Translations under genes and position numbers: made by a program
Notes under the pieces: model-generated
Told to the model about the DNA's origin: nothing
Databases searched by the model: none
The model's input: the letters and a program-made list of their open reading frames with translations, nothing else
Shown here: positions 9,372-17,077 of the stretch, in pieces
Layout of the letters: each line of letters starts with the position of its first letter
How positions within the stretch are numbered: the first letter of the stretch is position 1
Assembly (NCBI GenBank): GCA_004151065.3
Contig: NWUY0300064376.1
Coordinates: 20,762-37,838, forward strand
Length of the DNA: 17,077 nucleotides
Source: Larix sibirica
Taxonomy: Eukaryota; Streptophyta; Pinopsida; Pinales; Pinaceae
Reading direction: 5' to 3'

Positions 9372-9488
9372 AATTGTCTATAGATTAAAATTTATGAAAA
9401 TAAAAAATAGATACCAGATACCAGGGTCAAAAAATATCTCGGTTTGAGCTCTGCTAGGGTTTGCGTCGTCGCTCGCTTGGGCTGCCGC

Positions 9489-10835
9489 ATGGCCTCTCCT
9501 CCTCTGGATCCTCCCCCAAAGGAGCTTCGTCGTCGCCTAGACCTGGCCTTTGGGGCTTTGGTAGCCGCCACTCCTCCCCCTCCTGCTGCAGTTCCACCTA
9601 ATTCCTCCTTTGTCAAACGCACTTCTGCGCCCAAAATCTAGATCACATATGCAGCTTCAAGAATGAAAGCTCTTGCTCTGAGTGAACGAGGTCTCATTGG
9701 AAAATTCTATGGGATTTGGCTCTCACCGAAAACAATGGAAACCTGGCTCTCCAAGAACTAGATGCCTCTCATCTCTGGAGGGCTTCTGTGGTAAAGGCTT
9801 CTACACCTTTCTCTTTGAAAATAAAGATGACACCTAGATCTTATTTTTCAGAAGCGGACCTCATTTCATGGGTCCAAGAGGCTTATACCTCAATCATTGG
9901 AACTTATCCTTCGATCCTGAAAAAAGATGTTCCCTCTGTTGTCCCTGTTTGGGTCTGCCTTCCTCATCTTCCGGCCTTCACTGCTGGAATGACGAAGCTC
10001 TTCAATCGATAGGGAACTCATTGGGGAAATTCATTGACAAAGCTGAACCAAAGGGCCCCCTCTTCTCCTGCGCCAGGATCTGTGTGGAAGTCGACCTCGA
10101 TACAGGCCTACCCGAAGGGGTAAATCTTTCCATGGACGACTAGGAATTCTTTCAAAAAGTGGATTATGAACAACTTCCTTTCAAATGCAGAAAATGTCAC
10201 GAGTATGGCCACTTTGTAAAGAACATCCCCAAAGCGACACAGGACGATTCGGAGAAAACCCAAGAAGAAGGATGGCAGTAAGTCAAGAGAGGGAAAAAAT
10301 CTAACCCTACTCCCCAATCAACAACCCTGAAACTCGATCTGATAAAGGCAAAGAGCACTCAACTGAAAAAAAAGAAGCCTCTACAAGCAACCACTTTGAA
10401 ACCTTACATGTTGAAGAAGGAGAAATTCCAGACAATGAAATCCCTACAACGGAAACTGATCCGAAAATCACCAGGATCTAATCCCCTGTGAATCCCCCTC
10501 TGGCCGAAGTGATCACTGAAAATATATCAGATGGAATGGTCTCTCCTGGAGGAACGTGGCAAGAAATGCTAAAGCAAAATCGTATAAATCCCATGACTAT
10601 AAATCCATGTCACTCCTCATCTCATGAAACCCAGGATCTAACTGATTTAGGTCCACCCCCGTCCTCTCGAGGAAGAAGATCTCAAAGGAAACATCAAGAA
10701 CAAGAGACGAAAAGAGAACTAGATCTCGGGAGGAAACTAAGCATAGAAGATACAAAACTCCTTCAAAATTCTAAATCTATCAGCGGATTTAAAGAAACCA
10801 AGTCCCGGGCAGGGCCTACTACGTCCAAGAAATAA
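9489..10835 (+). pseudogene. LINE ORF1 (DUF4283-like domain, zinc knuckle), broken
   Basis: ORF1 proteins of plant L1 elements bind element RNA. The start is taken as ATG 9489 (MASPPLDPPPKELRRRLD). A DUF4283-like domain spans about 9670-10145: SERGLIGKFYGIWLS, GKGFYTFLFENKDD, FMGPRGLYLNHWNLSFDPE, WNDEALQSIGNSLGKFIDKA and CARICVEVDLDTGLPEGV. A zinc knuckle at 10177-10224 reads CRKCHEYGHFVKNIPK, so the last Cys of CCHC is replaced by Ile. The hydrophilic tail ends at TAA 10833-10835. Stops lie at 9639-9641, 9759-9761, 9835-9837, 10141-10143, 10279-10281 and 10479-10481. Reading requires about four frame changes (near 9780, 9920, 9960 and 10320). The domain identity is strong; the exact N-terminus is less certain. 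Confidence 0.8.
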
Positions 10836-10837
10836 TG
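10833..10837 (+). promoter_or_regulatory. TAATG stop/start overlap between ORF1 and ORF2
   Basis: The ORF1 stop TAA (10833-10835) shares its last A with the ORF2 start ATG (10835-10837). In the insect LINE SART1 the same UAAUG arrangement supports coupled termination and reinitiation, giving ORF2 protein from a bicistronic RNA. The overlap is seen directly; use of the same mechanism here is inference. Confidence 0.75.
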
Positions 10838-11590
10838 AAACTAGTCTCTTGGAATTGTAGAGGTTTGGGCAGCTCAATCAGAGTGGAAGCTTTGAAAAAT
10901 ATCGTAAAAACCGAGAAACCAGACATCATGCTACTTCAAGAGACTAAGATGGAGAAAGAAGAGATTATGAGCCTTTCTAATATCTTCTGGAAGAACAGCA
11001 CTGGAAAGGCTATTAGCTCAAGAGGCGCCTCGGGAGGAATTGCAATTTTCTACAGGCAGGACAACTTCAATATCAAACTTGTAAAAGAAAATAACCACTG
11101 GATTTTGGTAGAAACTCAAAGTGATAGCACCCAAGATGTCATTTTCATATGTAATGTGTATGGACCTACTCACTACAGAGATAAGCTGGCCTTTTGGGAC
11201 TCCCTTGCCTCTTTAAATGTTGATTTTCAAGGAAGAAAGGTCATCATTGCAGGGGACTTCAACACCATGAAGTCAAACCTGGAAAAAATAGGAGGCTTGA
11301 TCATCAGGGATCCCTTTGGGGAAAATATTGAAGATTTGATGACTCGACTAGATCTATTGGATCCCATTCCCAAAAATGGGAAATACACTTGGAGTAACAA
11401 GCGGACTAGACCTAGTCACATTGCTGCAAGACTCGATCGGTTTATGGTAAGTTCTTCCTTTCTTCAAAATGATTTTCTTTTGATCTCTTCCATCATCCCC
11501 TCTTCCACCTCTAATCACAAACCCATCGCTCTTTCCCTCTCTCCTCTCATTGAATTGGGTCCTATCCCCTTCAAATTCAATCCCATCTAG
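10835..11590 (+). CDS. ORF2 endonuclease domain (APE-like), 251-codon open part
   Basis: The apurinic-endonuclease-like domain nicks target DNA to prime reverse transcription. Within this intact stretch are SWNCRG (Asn7), LQETK (Glu36), NVYGP (Tyr109), GDFN (Asp141, Asn143), YTWSN (about 184-188) and LDRF (Asp201). The final SDH motif reads SNH at 226-228, so the usual Asp is Asn while the His is kept. The TAG at 11588-11590 falls after FNPI, where the family normally has Trp before the linker to the RT. If translated from the overlap ATG this would be a free-standing endonuclease, but nothing shows that it is expressed. Confidence 0.85.
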   Translation: MKLVSWNCRGLGSSIRVEALKNIVKTEKPDIMLLQETKMEKEEIMSLSNIFWKNSTGKAISSRGASGGIAIFYRQDNFNIKLVKENNHWILVETQSDSTQDVIFICNVYGPTHYRDKLAFWDSLASLNVDFQGRKVIIAGDFNTMKSNLEKIGGLIIRDPFGENIEDLMTRLDLLDPIPKNGKYTWSNKRTRPSHIAARLDRFMVSSSFLQNDFLLISSIIPSSTSNHKPIALSLSPLIELGPIPFKFNPI

Positions 11591-11879
11591 CTTCACAATG
11601 TCAAGGCTCTTGACTTAATACGCCTGACCTGGCAATCCTCCTTCTTTGGTTCTCCCAGCTTTATTTGGGAATCCAAGCTTAGAGCAGCTCGAGCTGCCTT
11701 GAAACTCTGGGCCAAATCCTCCTTTGCTGAACCCACCTTTACCAAAAAAGAACTTCAAATAGACCTTGGTAATCTTCACCTTAAAATGGAGCAAGAAGAG
11801 ATCACCCCTGATTCCATCAATCTTGAAAAAACCCTGAAACTTGATATCTTTAAAGCTGCTAGACATGAGGAAGAGATGT

Positions 11880-13250
11880 GGAGAATAAAATCTCGACAAC
11901 TCTGGATAAAAGGAGGAGACATAAATACTGATTATTTCCACAAACAAACTAAGGCTAGAATGAGCTACAACTTCATCAAGGATCTAAAGGAAAGTAACGG
12001 TCAACGTATCACTGGTCAGGAGGAAATAAAATCGTTGGCTTTCCAACACTTTAGCCACCTATATTCTAATAGTGGAGACACAGATCCGCTCTCTCAAGCA
12101 GAACTTCTCTCAGGAATCTCTACCTCCATCTCTGATTTTGAGAATGAAGCCCTGGAAAAACCTATTTCCGAGCAAGAAATCATTGAAGCAATTTGGACTC
12201 TTCATCCTAACAAAGCTCCAGGACTTGATGGCTTCACCATTAATTTTTAGCGGGTTGCTTGGTACATCATCAAAGATGACTTAAGAAAGATGCTAAATTG
12301 GACTAGGAGGAAAGATAAAATAGGTGGATCTACAAATTCTACTTGTCTAGCCTTGATCCCAAAATAAATAAAAAAACCCTCTTTCAATAAAGAGATTTCG
12401 TCCTATCTCCCTGTGCAACACTCTTACAAAATCCTTACAAAAATTTTGGCCACCAGAATGAAAAAGATAATGGTGTGCATCATCTCGGACACTCAAGGAG
12501 GTTTCATCGCTGGTAGACAAATTATGGATAGCATCATTATTGTCCAAGAAGCCATCCACTCTAGTATGACTCGTAATCAACAAGGCATGGAAATCAAACT
12601 GGATATGGCTAATGCCTTTGATAGGGTCAATCACTTCTTCTTGTTCGAAATTATGCTTGGATTGGGTTTCTCCAAAGTTTCATCAGATGGATAAAATCCT
12701 GCATCAGTGGTCCTTGGATCGCTCCCCTTGTAAATGGCAGATCTGCTGGCTTCTTTCAAGCCTCTCATGGGCTTCGACAAGGATGCCCTCTTTCTCCTTT
12801 CCTTTACCTTCTTGTTGCTAAATCTCTGAGCAGGAAACTCCAGTACCTCCAAGTTAGTGGTGAACTCAAAGGTATTAAAATTTCTAGAGGATTCAAAGCT
12901 GCTAATCATGCCTAGTTTGTAGATGATGCTATCCTCCTTCGGAGGGCCTCAGTTATTATTGCTAAAAGGTTTCGCGATATCCTATCCACCTTCTTTAAAG
13001 CTTCAGATGGAAAAGCAAATGCTCTAAAAACTAAAATCTATGGCTGGAACTGTCCGGAAAGAACTATGATCAAGATAGCCAAGACCCTTGGCTATGAAGG
13101 CAAAACAAGTTGGAACTCCTTCACTTATCTCGGTGTTCCCATTCACAAAGGAAAAAAGAAAGCTGCAAATTGGAAAGGTCTTGTTGATAATTCAGGATAT
13201 TGCAAAGAAATTGAGAAATTTCCTCTGGCAAGGTGGAAAATCCTGTGGCA
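11880..13250 (+). pseudogene. ORF2 reverse transcriptase domain, broken
   Basis: Motifs in order: the N-terminal RQLWIKGGDINTDYFHKQ (about 11896-11950), NKAPGLDGFT near 12209-12238, LALIPK near 12349, a damaged RPISLCNT region near 12400-12420, GGFIAGRQIMDS near 12500, motif A KLDMANAFDRVNH (about 12596-12634), motif B GLRQGCPLSPFLYLL at 12769-12813, and the catalytic FVDD at 12916-12927. A TAG sits directly before FVDD. After a frame change near 12675 the RT reads in another frame, and after about 13180 the thumb and connection continue in the original frame. The match to non-LTR RT of plant L1 is unmistakable. Confidence 0.9.
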
Positions 13251-13819
13251 CTAAGAAGTTTCACCTGATAAATTGGGAGACAATCTGCAACCCAAAATGC
13301 TATGGGGGAGCTGGAATACGGGACTTAGAAATGATGAACCTAGCCTTGGGAGACAAAATATTATGGCACATTGTCTCTGGAAAAAAAGCGTGGTGGAAAG
13401 ACATATTAAGGAAAAAATACTTAAGAGGAAGTAGAAAAAGGTGTATTGATACTATCTCTCATGTTGAGAATGGCTCTCCAATTTGGAGTCTCTGTAGCAA
13501 AGCAGCCTTCATCATCCAAAACAAACTCCATTGGTCCCCTGGTAATGGTAAGCATATTCGAGTCTGGGAAGACATAATTGGTCCCTCCTCTCCCAATTCC
13601 CACTTAGAATCCTTCAGAAACCTCAAGCTCTGGATGGATCGTCACCATATCTTCACTATTTATGATATCTTTGATTAGCATGTTAATGGCAGATGGGCGG
13701 GCTGGAAAAACTTAGATACCCCTGAACATATGAACACGAACTGCTCAGTGCTCCATACGATTCTTCAAGGCTCAGCCCCGGTCCATCGGGATCAAACTAA
13801 CTCTAGATGTTGGGGATCT

Positions 13820-14095
13820 TCAGGCACTTACTCAGTAAAATCCGGCTACAACTCCATTCAAAACAACAACAGGAAAGAAGCCATGTGGACTAATGTTTGG
13901 TGCAAGAACGACTTGCCTAAAATCAATTCTTTCTGTTGGATCCTTGTGCACCACAAAATTCTTACTGCTGAGAATTTAAAAAAAAAGGGTCTTGAAGGAC
14001 CTTCTCGATGCACTCTCTGTAAAGACTCAGAAGAAACACTCGAGCATCTCTTCTTAGATTGTTCTTTCACCAGGGAAGTTTGGCATATTTCTCTT
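13820..14095 (+). pseudogene. ORF2 zinc-binding zf-RVT domain
   Basis: The segment encodes YSVKSGYNSIQ, WTNVWCKNDLPKINSFCW, and then CTLCKDSEETLEHLFLDC followed by SFTREVW. This is the zf-RVT pattern with paired CxxC (first Cys codon 14009) and HxxxxxC ligands, found between the RT and RNase H in plant L1 elements and in RT-derived plant proteins. All four ligands are present. The segment itself is open, with stops before it at 13676-13678 and after it at 14270-14272. Confidence 0.85.
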
Positions 14096-14524
14096 AACGA
14101 TCTTCATTTCATCATCACTCTTCCAACCAATTGCAAAGACCTCTTTGCCTATTGGAAAGACTATTACCAAGGTTCTCTCTACAAAAAACTCGATTTCTCC
14201 AAAATATGGGTCTCTCTCCCTAAGTATATCTACTGGAAGATCTGGACAGCTAGAAACAAAGCGATTTTTTAAGACTTGACCCCTAATCCAATCAGAGTTT
14301 CCTCCTCTGCAAAAGCATTATGGGTTGAATCTCTGCTCTCAAAAGGATTAAGAAGCTTGCATTCTGAACCCCTGACTGTTGAAGAAAAAGTTTGGGCCTC
14401 TGATTTCCTCAGGCTTCCCTCTCCCCTCTCAGGTCTGCATCCCCCAAAAAAACCCAACTCTCTACATTGGCAGATTCGAATGAACCCGGGATCTTTCAAA
14501 AATTGTTGGATAAAACTTGGATGC

Positions 14525-14966
14525 CACGCTCTCTTCTTCAACGGTGCTTCTACAGGAAACCCTGGGTTGGCAGGTGCGGGAGGGGTCATTTTTTACCCTG
14601 GGAAACAGGCAGAAAGATTATGCTTGGGGACTGGGAAAGAACTCCAATAATTGTGTGGAATGGATCGCCTTAATTAAAGGATTGGAGATAGAAAGCTCCC
14701 TAGGAATAAAATATATGGTCGTTTTCGGTGACTCTCTCATTGTCATAAGAGAATCAAGAAAACTCATCATGAAGTACAAATCACCTACTCTCAAGCTGCA
14801 TCGTATCTTCAAAAATCTCCTCAGCGACTTCAACGCTATCAAACTCCTCCATATTCTCCGAACAAACAATCTCACAACGGATAAAATGGAGAACAAGGGA
14901 GCTCTTTTGGACCAAGTCTACATTGTTTGCAATGGAGATAAGCTTGATCGTAGTTGGGTTCCTTGA
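14525..14966 (+). pseudogene. ORF2 C-terminal RNase H (RVT_3 type)
   Basis: This domain removes template RNA during second-strand synthesis. FFNGASTGNPGLAGAGGVIF at 14534-14593 matches the FDGASKGNPGxAGAGG signature of the RNase H found in plant L1 elements, except that the first catalytic Asp is Asn (AAC 14540-14542). NNCVEWIALIKGLEI, VVFGDSLIVI (second Asp region) and TNNLTTDKMENKG (last Asp region) follow after a frame change near 14620. The ORF ends with TGA at 14964-14966. It is clearly this family but inactive as read. Confidence 0.85.
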
Positions 14967-15003
14967 TCACTTACCCATGGTTGTTTTCCCTAACTCATCT
15001 TAG

Positions 15004-16154
15004 ATCTGGAGCGAACCCCTTCCCTTCCTTAAACGCTTGTTAAAATTTAGTTGTATGTATTGCATGGGATTTCATGTTCATCCTATTTGTGGCATTACCT
15101 TCTTGAACCTCCCCAACCCTGCATTTAATTCTCATTGGTTTACAGCTGGGAATCCTCGATCCCAGCAACAGCCTTACACGCTTGGCATAAATATGACAGG
15201 TGGGCTATGTCTCTCCCATAACGCCTTCATCCCGCTCTCCTTCTTCATTCTCCCCCAGCCCTCCGCGAAAGTTAGCACCCATCCCTCTGCGAAAGTTCGA
15301 CCCTATTCTGTAATGGGTGAATCGTTCCTTGGCTCTGCACTAACATTTAGCTTGGGTGTTAACTCCACTCTTTTTGATCTCCACCCCCCGTCTCAGTTAC
15401 TTCTCTGCAACATATCCCTCGTCCCCAAGCTGGAGCTCAACCCCCCAGTGACTACTCCCTCATCTCGCCAACCTCAGTGAACAGTTCAACCATTTCACCC
15501 TGGAAAGCTCGCTCTCTCGGCCCCACTCCATCCCTGTCTTAAACCCTGATCCGCTCAGCTTAATGGAATCCCTGGAAGAACAAGTCTGCCTCCTCAAGGC
15601 TGAAAACTCTGAAATAAAATGGACTCTCTCCAGAATGTACACCATGATTCAGGCTATAATCTCTGAGATCAGAAATAACAATAATATGATGAATGGGAGG
15701 CTCTCTAATCTGTCTGATACTATGGACTTTGTGGATACCATCATCTCAAATGTAGACTCCAAAATTGGTGACAACCACCGGAACATCACCAATGTCGAAG
15801 GGAAAATAGATAGGCTAAGAGAGGATATCGCTCGTTGCATCCATGGTCTCCACGACAGCAAAGGCTCGAAAATTGGCAACCTGCGGTATCTCTCTCAAGA
15901 CAACATTTTTGGACCTCCTGCTCCACACCGTCGCTGAACTGGCTCATCTTCAGACTCACTGGTTTTTATCAGCACTTCTTGGGCTGTTTTTTCTTATGCA
16001 TACTATGGCAGTTTTTCTATGTTACCTTCTATATAGACTAGGGGCTCTTTTGATTTCTAGCATCAACACTTTGTTTACTACTGGGTTCTGGATAAACAAT
16101 CATATTTTTCAGCTATGTTTTGTTTATGTTATTTTTTGCTCGGGCAGTTTGTAA
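15004..16154 (+). pseudogene. Possible LINE ORF3: Pro-rich, coiled-coil and hydrophobic parts
   Basis: Downstream of ORF2 three long open stretches follow one another with short overlaps. The first runs 15004-15480 (first ATG 15055; rich in Pro and Ser). The second runs 15452-15937 (ATG 15563). The third ends at 16154 (ATG 15843). The second has strong heptad-like spacing from LEEQVCLLKAEN to KIDRLREDIA, a clear coiled-coil pattern over about 95 residues. The third contains LLLHTVAELAHLQTHWFL and then hydrophobic runs such as FLSALLGLFFL, AVFLCYLLY and IFQLCFVYVIF, which look membrane-spanning. Each step is a +1 frame change, as if a single ORF of about 370 codons had decayed. I recognise no named family. 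It could instead be transduced host sequence or chance open frames in a 3' UTR. Confidence 0.4.
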
Positions 16155-16329
16155 GAATTTTCAGCTATCATTATCCTAGGATACTTAGAGACAGCCCTAT
16201 TTTTGTAAAAAAAGATCAAGAGGACATGGATACTGTCTCCCTTTGGGAACAGTTCCCCTGCTTATCATTGTAATCTCTCCTTTTTTAAAATACAAATGCT
16301 CCACAACCGTGCTTGTTAAAAAAAAAAAA
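16155..16329 (+). other. LINE 3' end with A12 tail
   Basis: After the last open stretch the sequence is T-rich, contains GTAATCTCTCCTTTTTTAAAA and TACAAATGCTCC, and then ends in twelve A residues at 16318-16329. Directly after the tail, sequence changes to a Ty3 RT on the other strand, which fixes the LINE 3' boundary. A short A-tail is usual for plant L1 elements. Confidence 0.8.
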
Positions 16330-16330
16330 T

Positions 16331-16687
16331 TAGGTCTAATTTAGAAAAATACTTTGCACCACGGAGCTCATTTAACAGTTCGTCGACAAAGGGAATGGAG
16401 AATTTATATCTTATGGTGACTTTTTTTAGTGCACAATAATCAATGCAAAGTCTATATGATCCATCCTTCTTTCTGACAAGTATGACTGGCACAGAGAAAG
16501 GACTCTTACTACGTGTGATTATGCTAGTGTCCAATAATTCTTGCACCAGTCGTTTGATCTCTAACTTGTTTCTATGAGATTGTCTGTATGAATTTTTTAT
16601 AATTGGAGTTAAGCCTAACATTAACTCTATGATGTGATCCCTAGAACATGGGGGGGAGGCTAGGAGGAGGGTTTTGGAAAAGGTCAC
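16331..16687 (-). pseudogene. Ty3 RT N-terminal part, truncated by the LINE
   Basis: From about 16654 downwards the frame reads CSRDHIIEL, EIKRLVQELLDTSIITRS, SPFSVPVILVRKKDGSYR, LCIDYCALKKVTIRYKFS, VDELLNELRGAKYFSKLDL, and then the poly(T) complement of the LINE tail. RT blocks up to the first catalytic Asp (SKLDL) are present; GYHQI, the FxDD box and everything after are missing. The usual Asn of the RALN block is Lys here. Apart from the frame change near 16650 the fragment is well preserved. Confidence 0.88.
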
Positions 16688-17075
16688 TATGTTCCCCCAG
16701 AAGTTGTTCTAATTCCCTTGGATCAACATTTTGATTTTCATCGACTGTCCCTTCCATCATAGCAATGTAAGAAAAAATATTGAGCTCCATTTTTTTTATC
16801 ATTTTTTCCATCTTATTGGATGAGACAATTTGGGGAGGGGGGCAGTTGATACCATAAAGCTTGTACTTCCTCCCATTTTCATAGAATCTTATAAATTGTT
16901 CTTGTAAATTTAATCCTATTATGCCCAGTGTTTCCAACCATTGGGCACCTAAAACAATGTCAACCCCTCTGATCGCCATAGCATACATTGACGATCTTAA
17001 CTCGAAGTCCTTTATAGCTAGCTCTACTTTATGGCATTTCCCGTCACACGAGGTGGTTTTGTTCCCTGGTATTGA
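16641..17075 (-). pseudogene. Ty3 pol: protease C-terminal half and linker to RT
   Basis: The minus frame is open from the window edge to a TAG near 16643. It encodes CDGKCHKVELAIKDFELR, MAIRGVDIVLGAQWLETLG (the retropepsin segment equivalent to GVDVVLGMDWL) and LNLQEQFIRFYENGRKYKL. A linker follows with ELEQLLGEHSDLFQNPP, the usual lead-in to the RT. The catalytic Asp of the protease would lie beyond the window edge. A run of seven G on the plus strand near 16650-16656 marks the frame change that separates this part from the RT frame. The Met at 16988 is internal and not a real start. Confidence 0.85.
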
Positions 17076-17077
17076 TA

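Larger units (their letters stand above)
10835..14966 (+). pseudogene. LINE ORF2 (endonuclease, RT, zf-RVT, RNase H), broken
   Basis: ORF2 encodes the enzyme for target-primed reverse transcription. Its total span is about 1,377 codons, normal for plant L1. The first 251 codons are open and hold the endonuclease; the RT follows from about 11,880, zf-RVT at about 13,830-14,090, and RNase H at about 14,530-14,940. In-frame stops are at 11588-11590, 12248-12250, 12364-12366, 12913-12915, 13676-13678 and 14270-14272. Frame changes occur near 12400 (a pair that cancel), 12675, 13180 and 14620. The catalytic RT residues are still encoded, but two catalytic aspartates in other domains appear replaced by Asn. 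It starts at the ATG overlapping the ORF1 stop. The copy cannot make active full-length protein. Confidence 0.92.
9421..16329 (+). mobile_element. Plant L1-type LINE, near full length, inactivated
   Basis: The order is ORF1 with a DUF4283-like domain and zinc knuckle, ORF2 with APE endonuclease, RT, zf-RVT and RNase H, a long 3' region, and an A12 tail at 16318-16329. This is the layout of plant L1 elements that acquired an RNase H of the archaeal-like type. The length of about 6.9 kb and the presence of ORF1 suggest little or no 5' truncation. The left boundary is uncertain: it lies somewhere between the minisatellite (ending about 9371) and the ORF1 start at 9489. No clear target-site duplication was found. 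Multiple stops and frameshifts inactivate both main ORFs. Confidence 0.88.
16330..17077 (-). mobile_element. Second Ty3/gypsy element, minus strand, partial
   Basis: Reading leftwards from the window edge the order is protease C-terminal half, linker, then the start of RT, as in Ty3 pol. The protein sequence differs clearly from the plus-strand chromovirus (for example its RT has KVTIRYKFSIPFVDELL against KIMIRYKFPLPSINDLM), so it is another family. It has few disabling changes and looks younger. It is truncated inside the RT at the LINE A-tail and continues beyond the right edge. Confidence 0.9.

Noticed and set aside
9381-9401. Candidate target-site duplication with 16331-16351
   Set aside because: Only 11 of 13 bases match in very AT-rich sequence and the flanks are discordant, so it is no better than chance.
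11354-11947. Minus-strand open frames of 80 and 110 codons
   Set aside because: Antisense to the endonuclease end and the RT N-terminal part of ORF2, with low-complexity charged or hydrophobic composition.
14269-14589. Minus-strand 106-codon open frame
   Set aside because: Antisense shadow of LINE ORF2 between zf-RVT and RNase H; no motif of its own.

Overview
The window looks like nuclear DNA from a plant with a repeat-rich genome. It is AT-rich, has no bacterial-type gene packing, and its recognisable content is almost entirely decayed retrotransposons of plant type. A seed plant is likely; a gymnosperm is possible, but I cannot prove that from the sequence. I see no intact host gene, no rRNA or tRNA gene and no CRISPR array.

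Layout. Positions 1-2362 are AT-rich, with two (TA)n tracts and a cluster of tandem degenerate repeats (about 1556-2190) whose units carry tRNA-like Pol III A-box and B-box sequences, so they look SINE-derived. Positions 2363-2870 are somewhat richer in G+C, with one weak minus-strand exon candidate. From about 3367 to about 9230 lies an old plus-strand Ty3/gypsy chromovirus: putative 5' LTR, degenerate primer-binding site, Gag with a zinc-knuckle remnant, protease, reverse transcriptase (RT), RNase H, integrase, a tandemly triplicated integrase C-terminal segment, a chromodomain, and the start of a 3' LTR. A 24-bp minisatellite at 9243-9371 reads as an octapeptide repeat on the minus strand.

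From about 9421 to 16329 lies an almost complete but broken plant L1-type LINE on the plus strand. ORF1 has a DUF4283-like domain and a zinc knuckle. ORF2 carries an APE endonuclease, RT, zf-RVT and an RNase H of the plant L1 type, and its start overlaps the ORF1 stop as TAATG. After ORF2 comes about 1.35 kb before an A12 tail. This interval holds long open stretches with a proline-rich part, a strong coiled coil and a hydrophobic C-terminal part, a possible third ORF. From 16331 to the right edge is a different Ty3/gypsy element on the minus strand (protease, linker, RT), cut off inside the RT exactly at the LINE A-tail.

The elements are relics and none could make a full protein set. Many stops fit C-to-T or G-to-A decay, as expected for methylated, silenced DNA. 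The most unusual points are the possible LINE ORF3, the UAAUG coupling, the mismatched flanks of the LINE and the integrase triplication.
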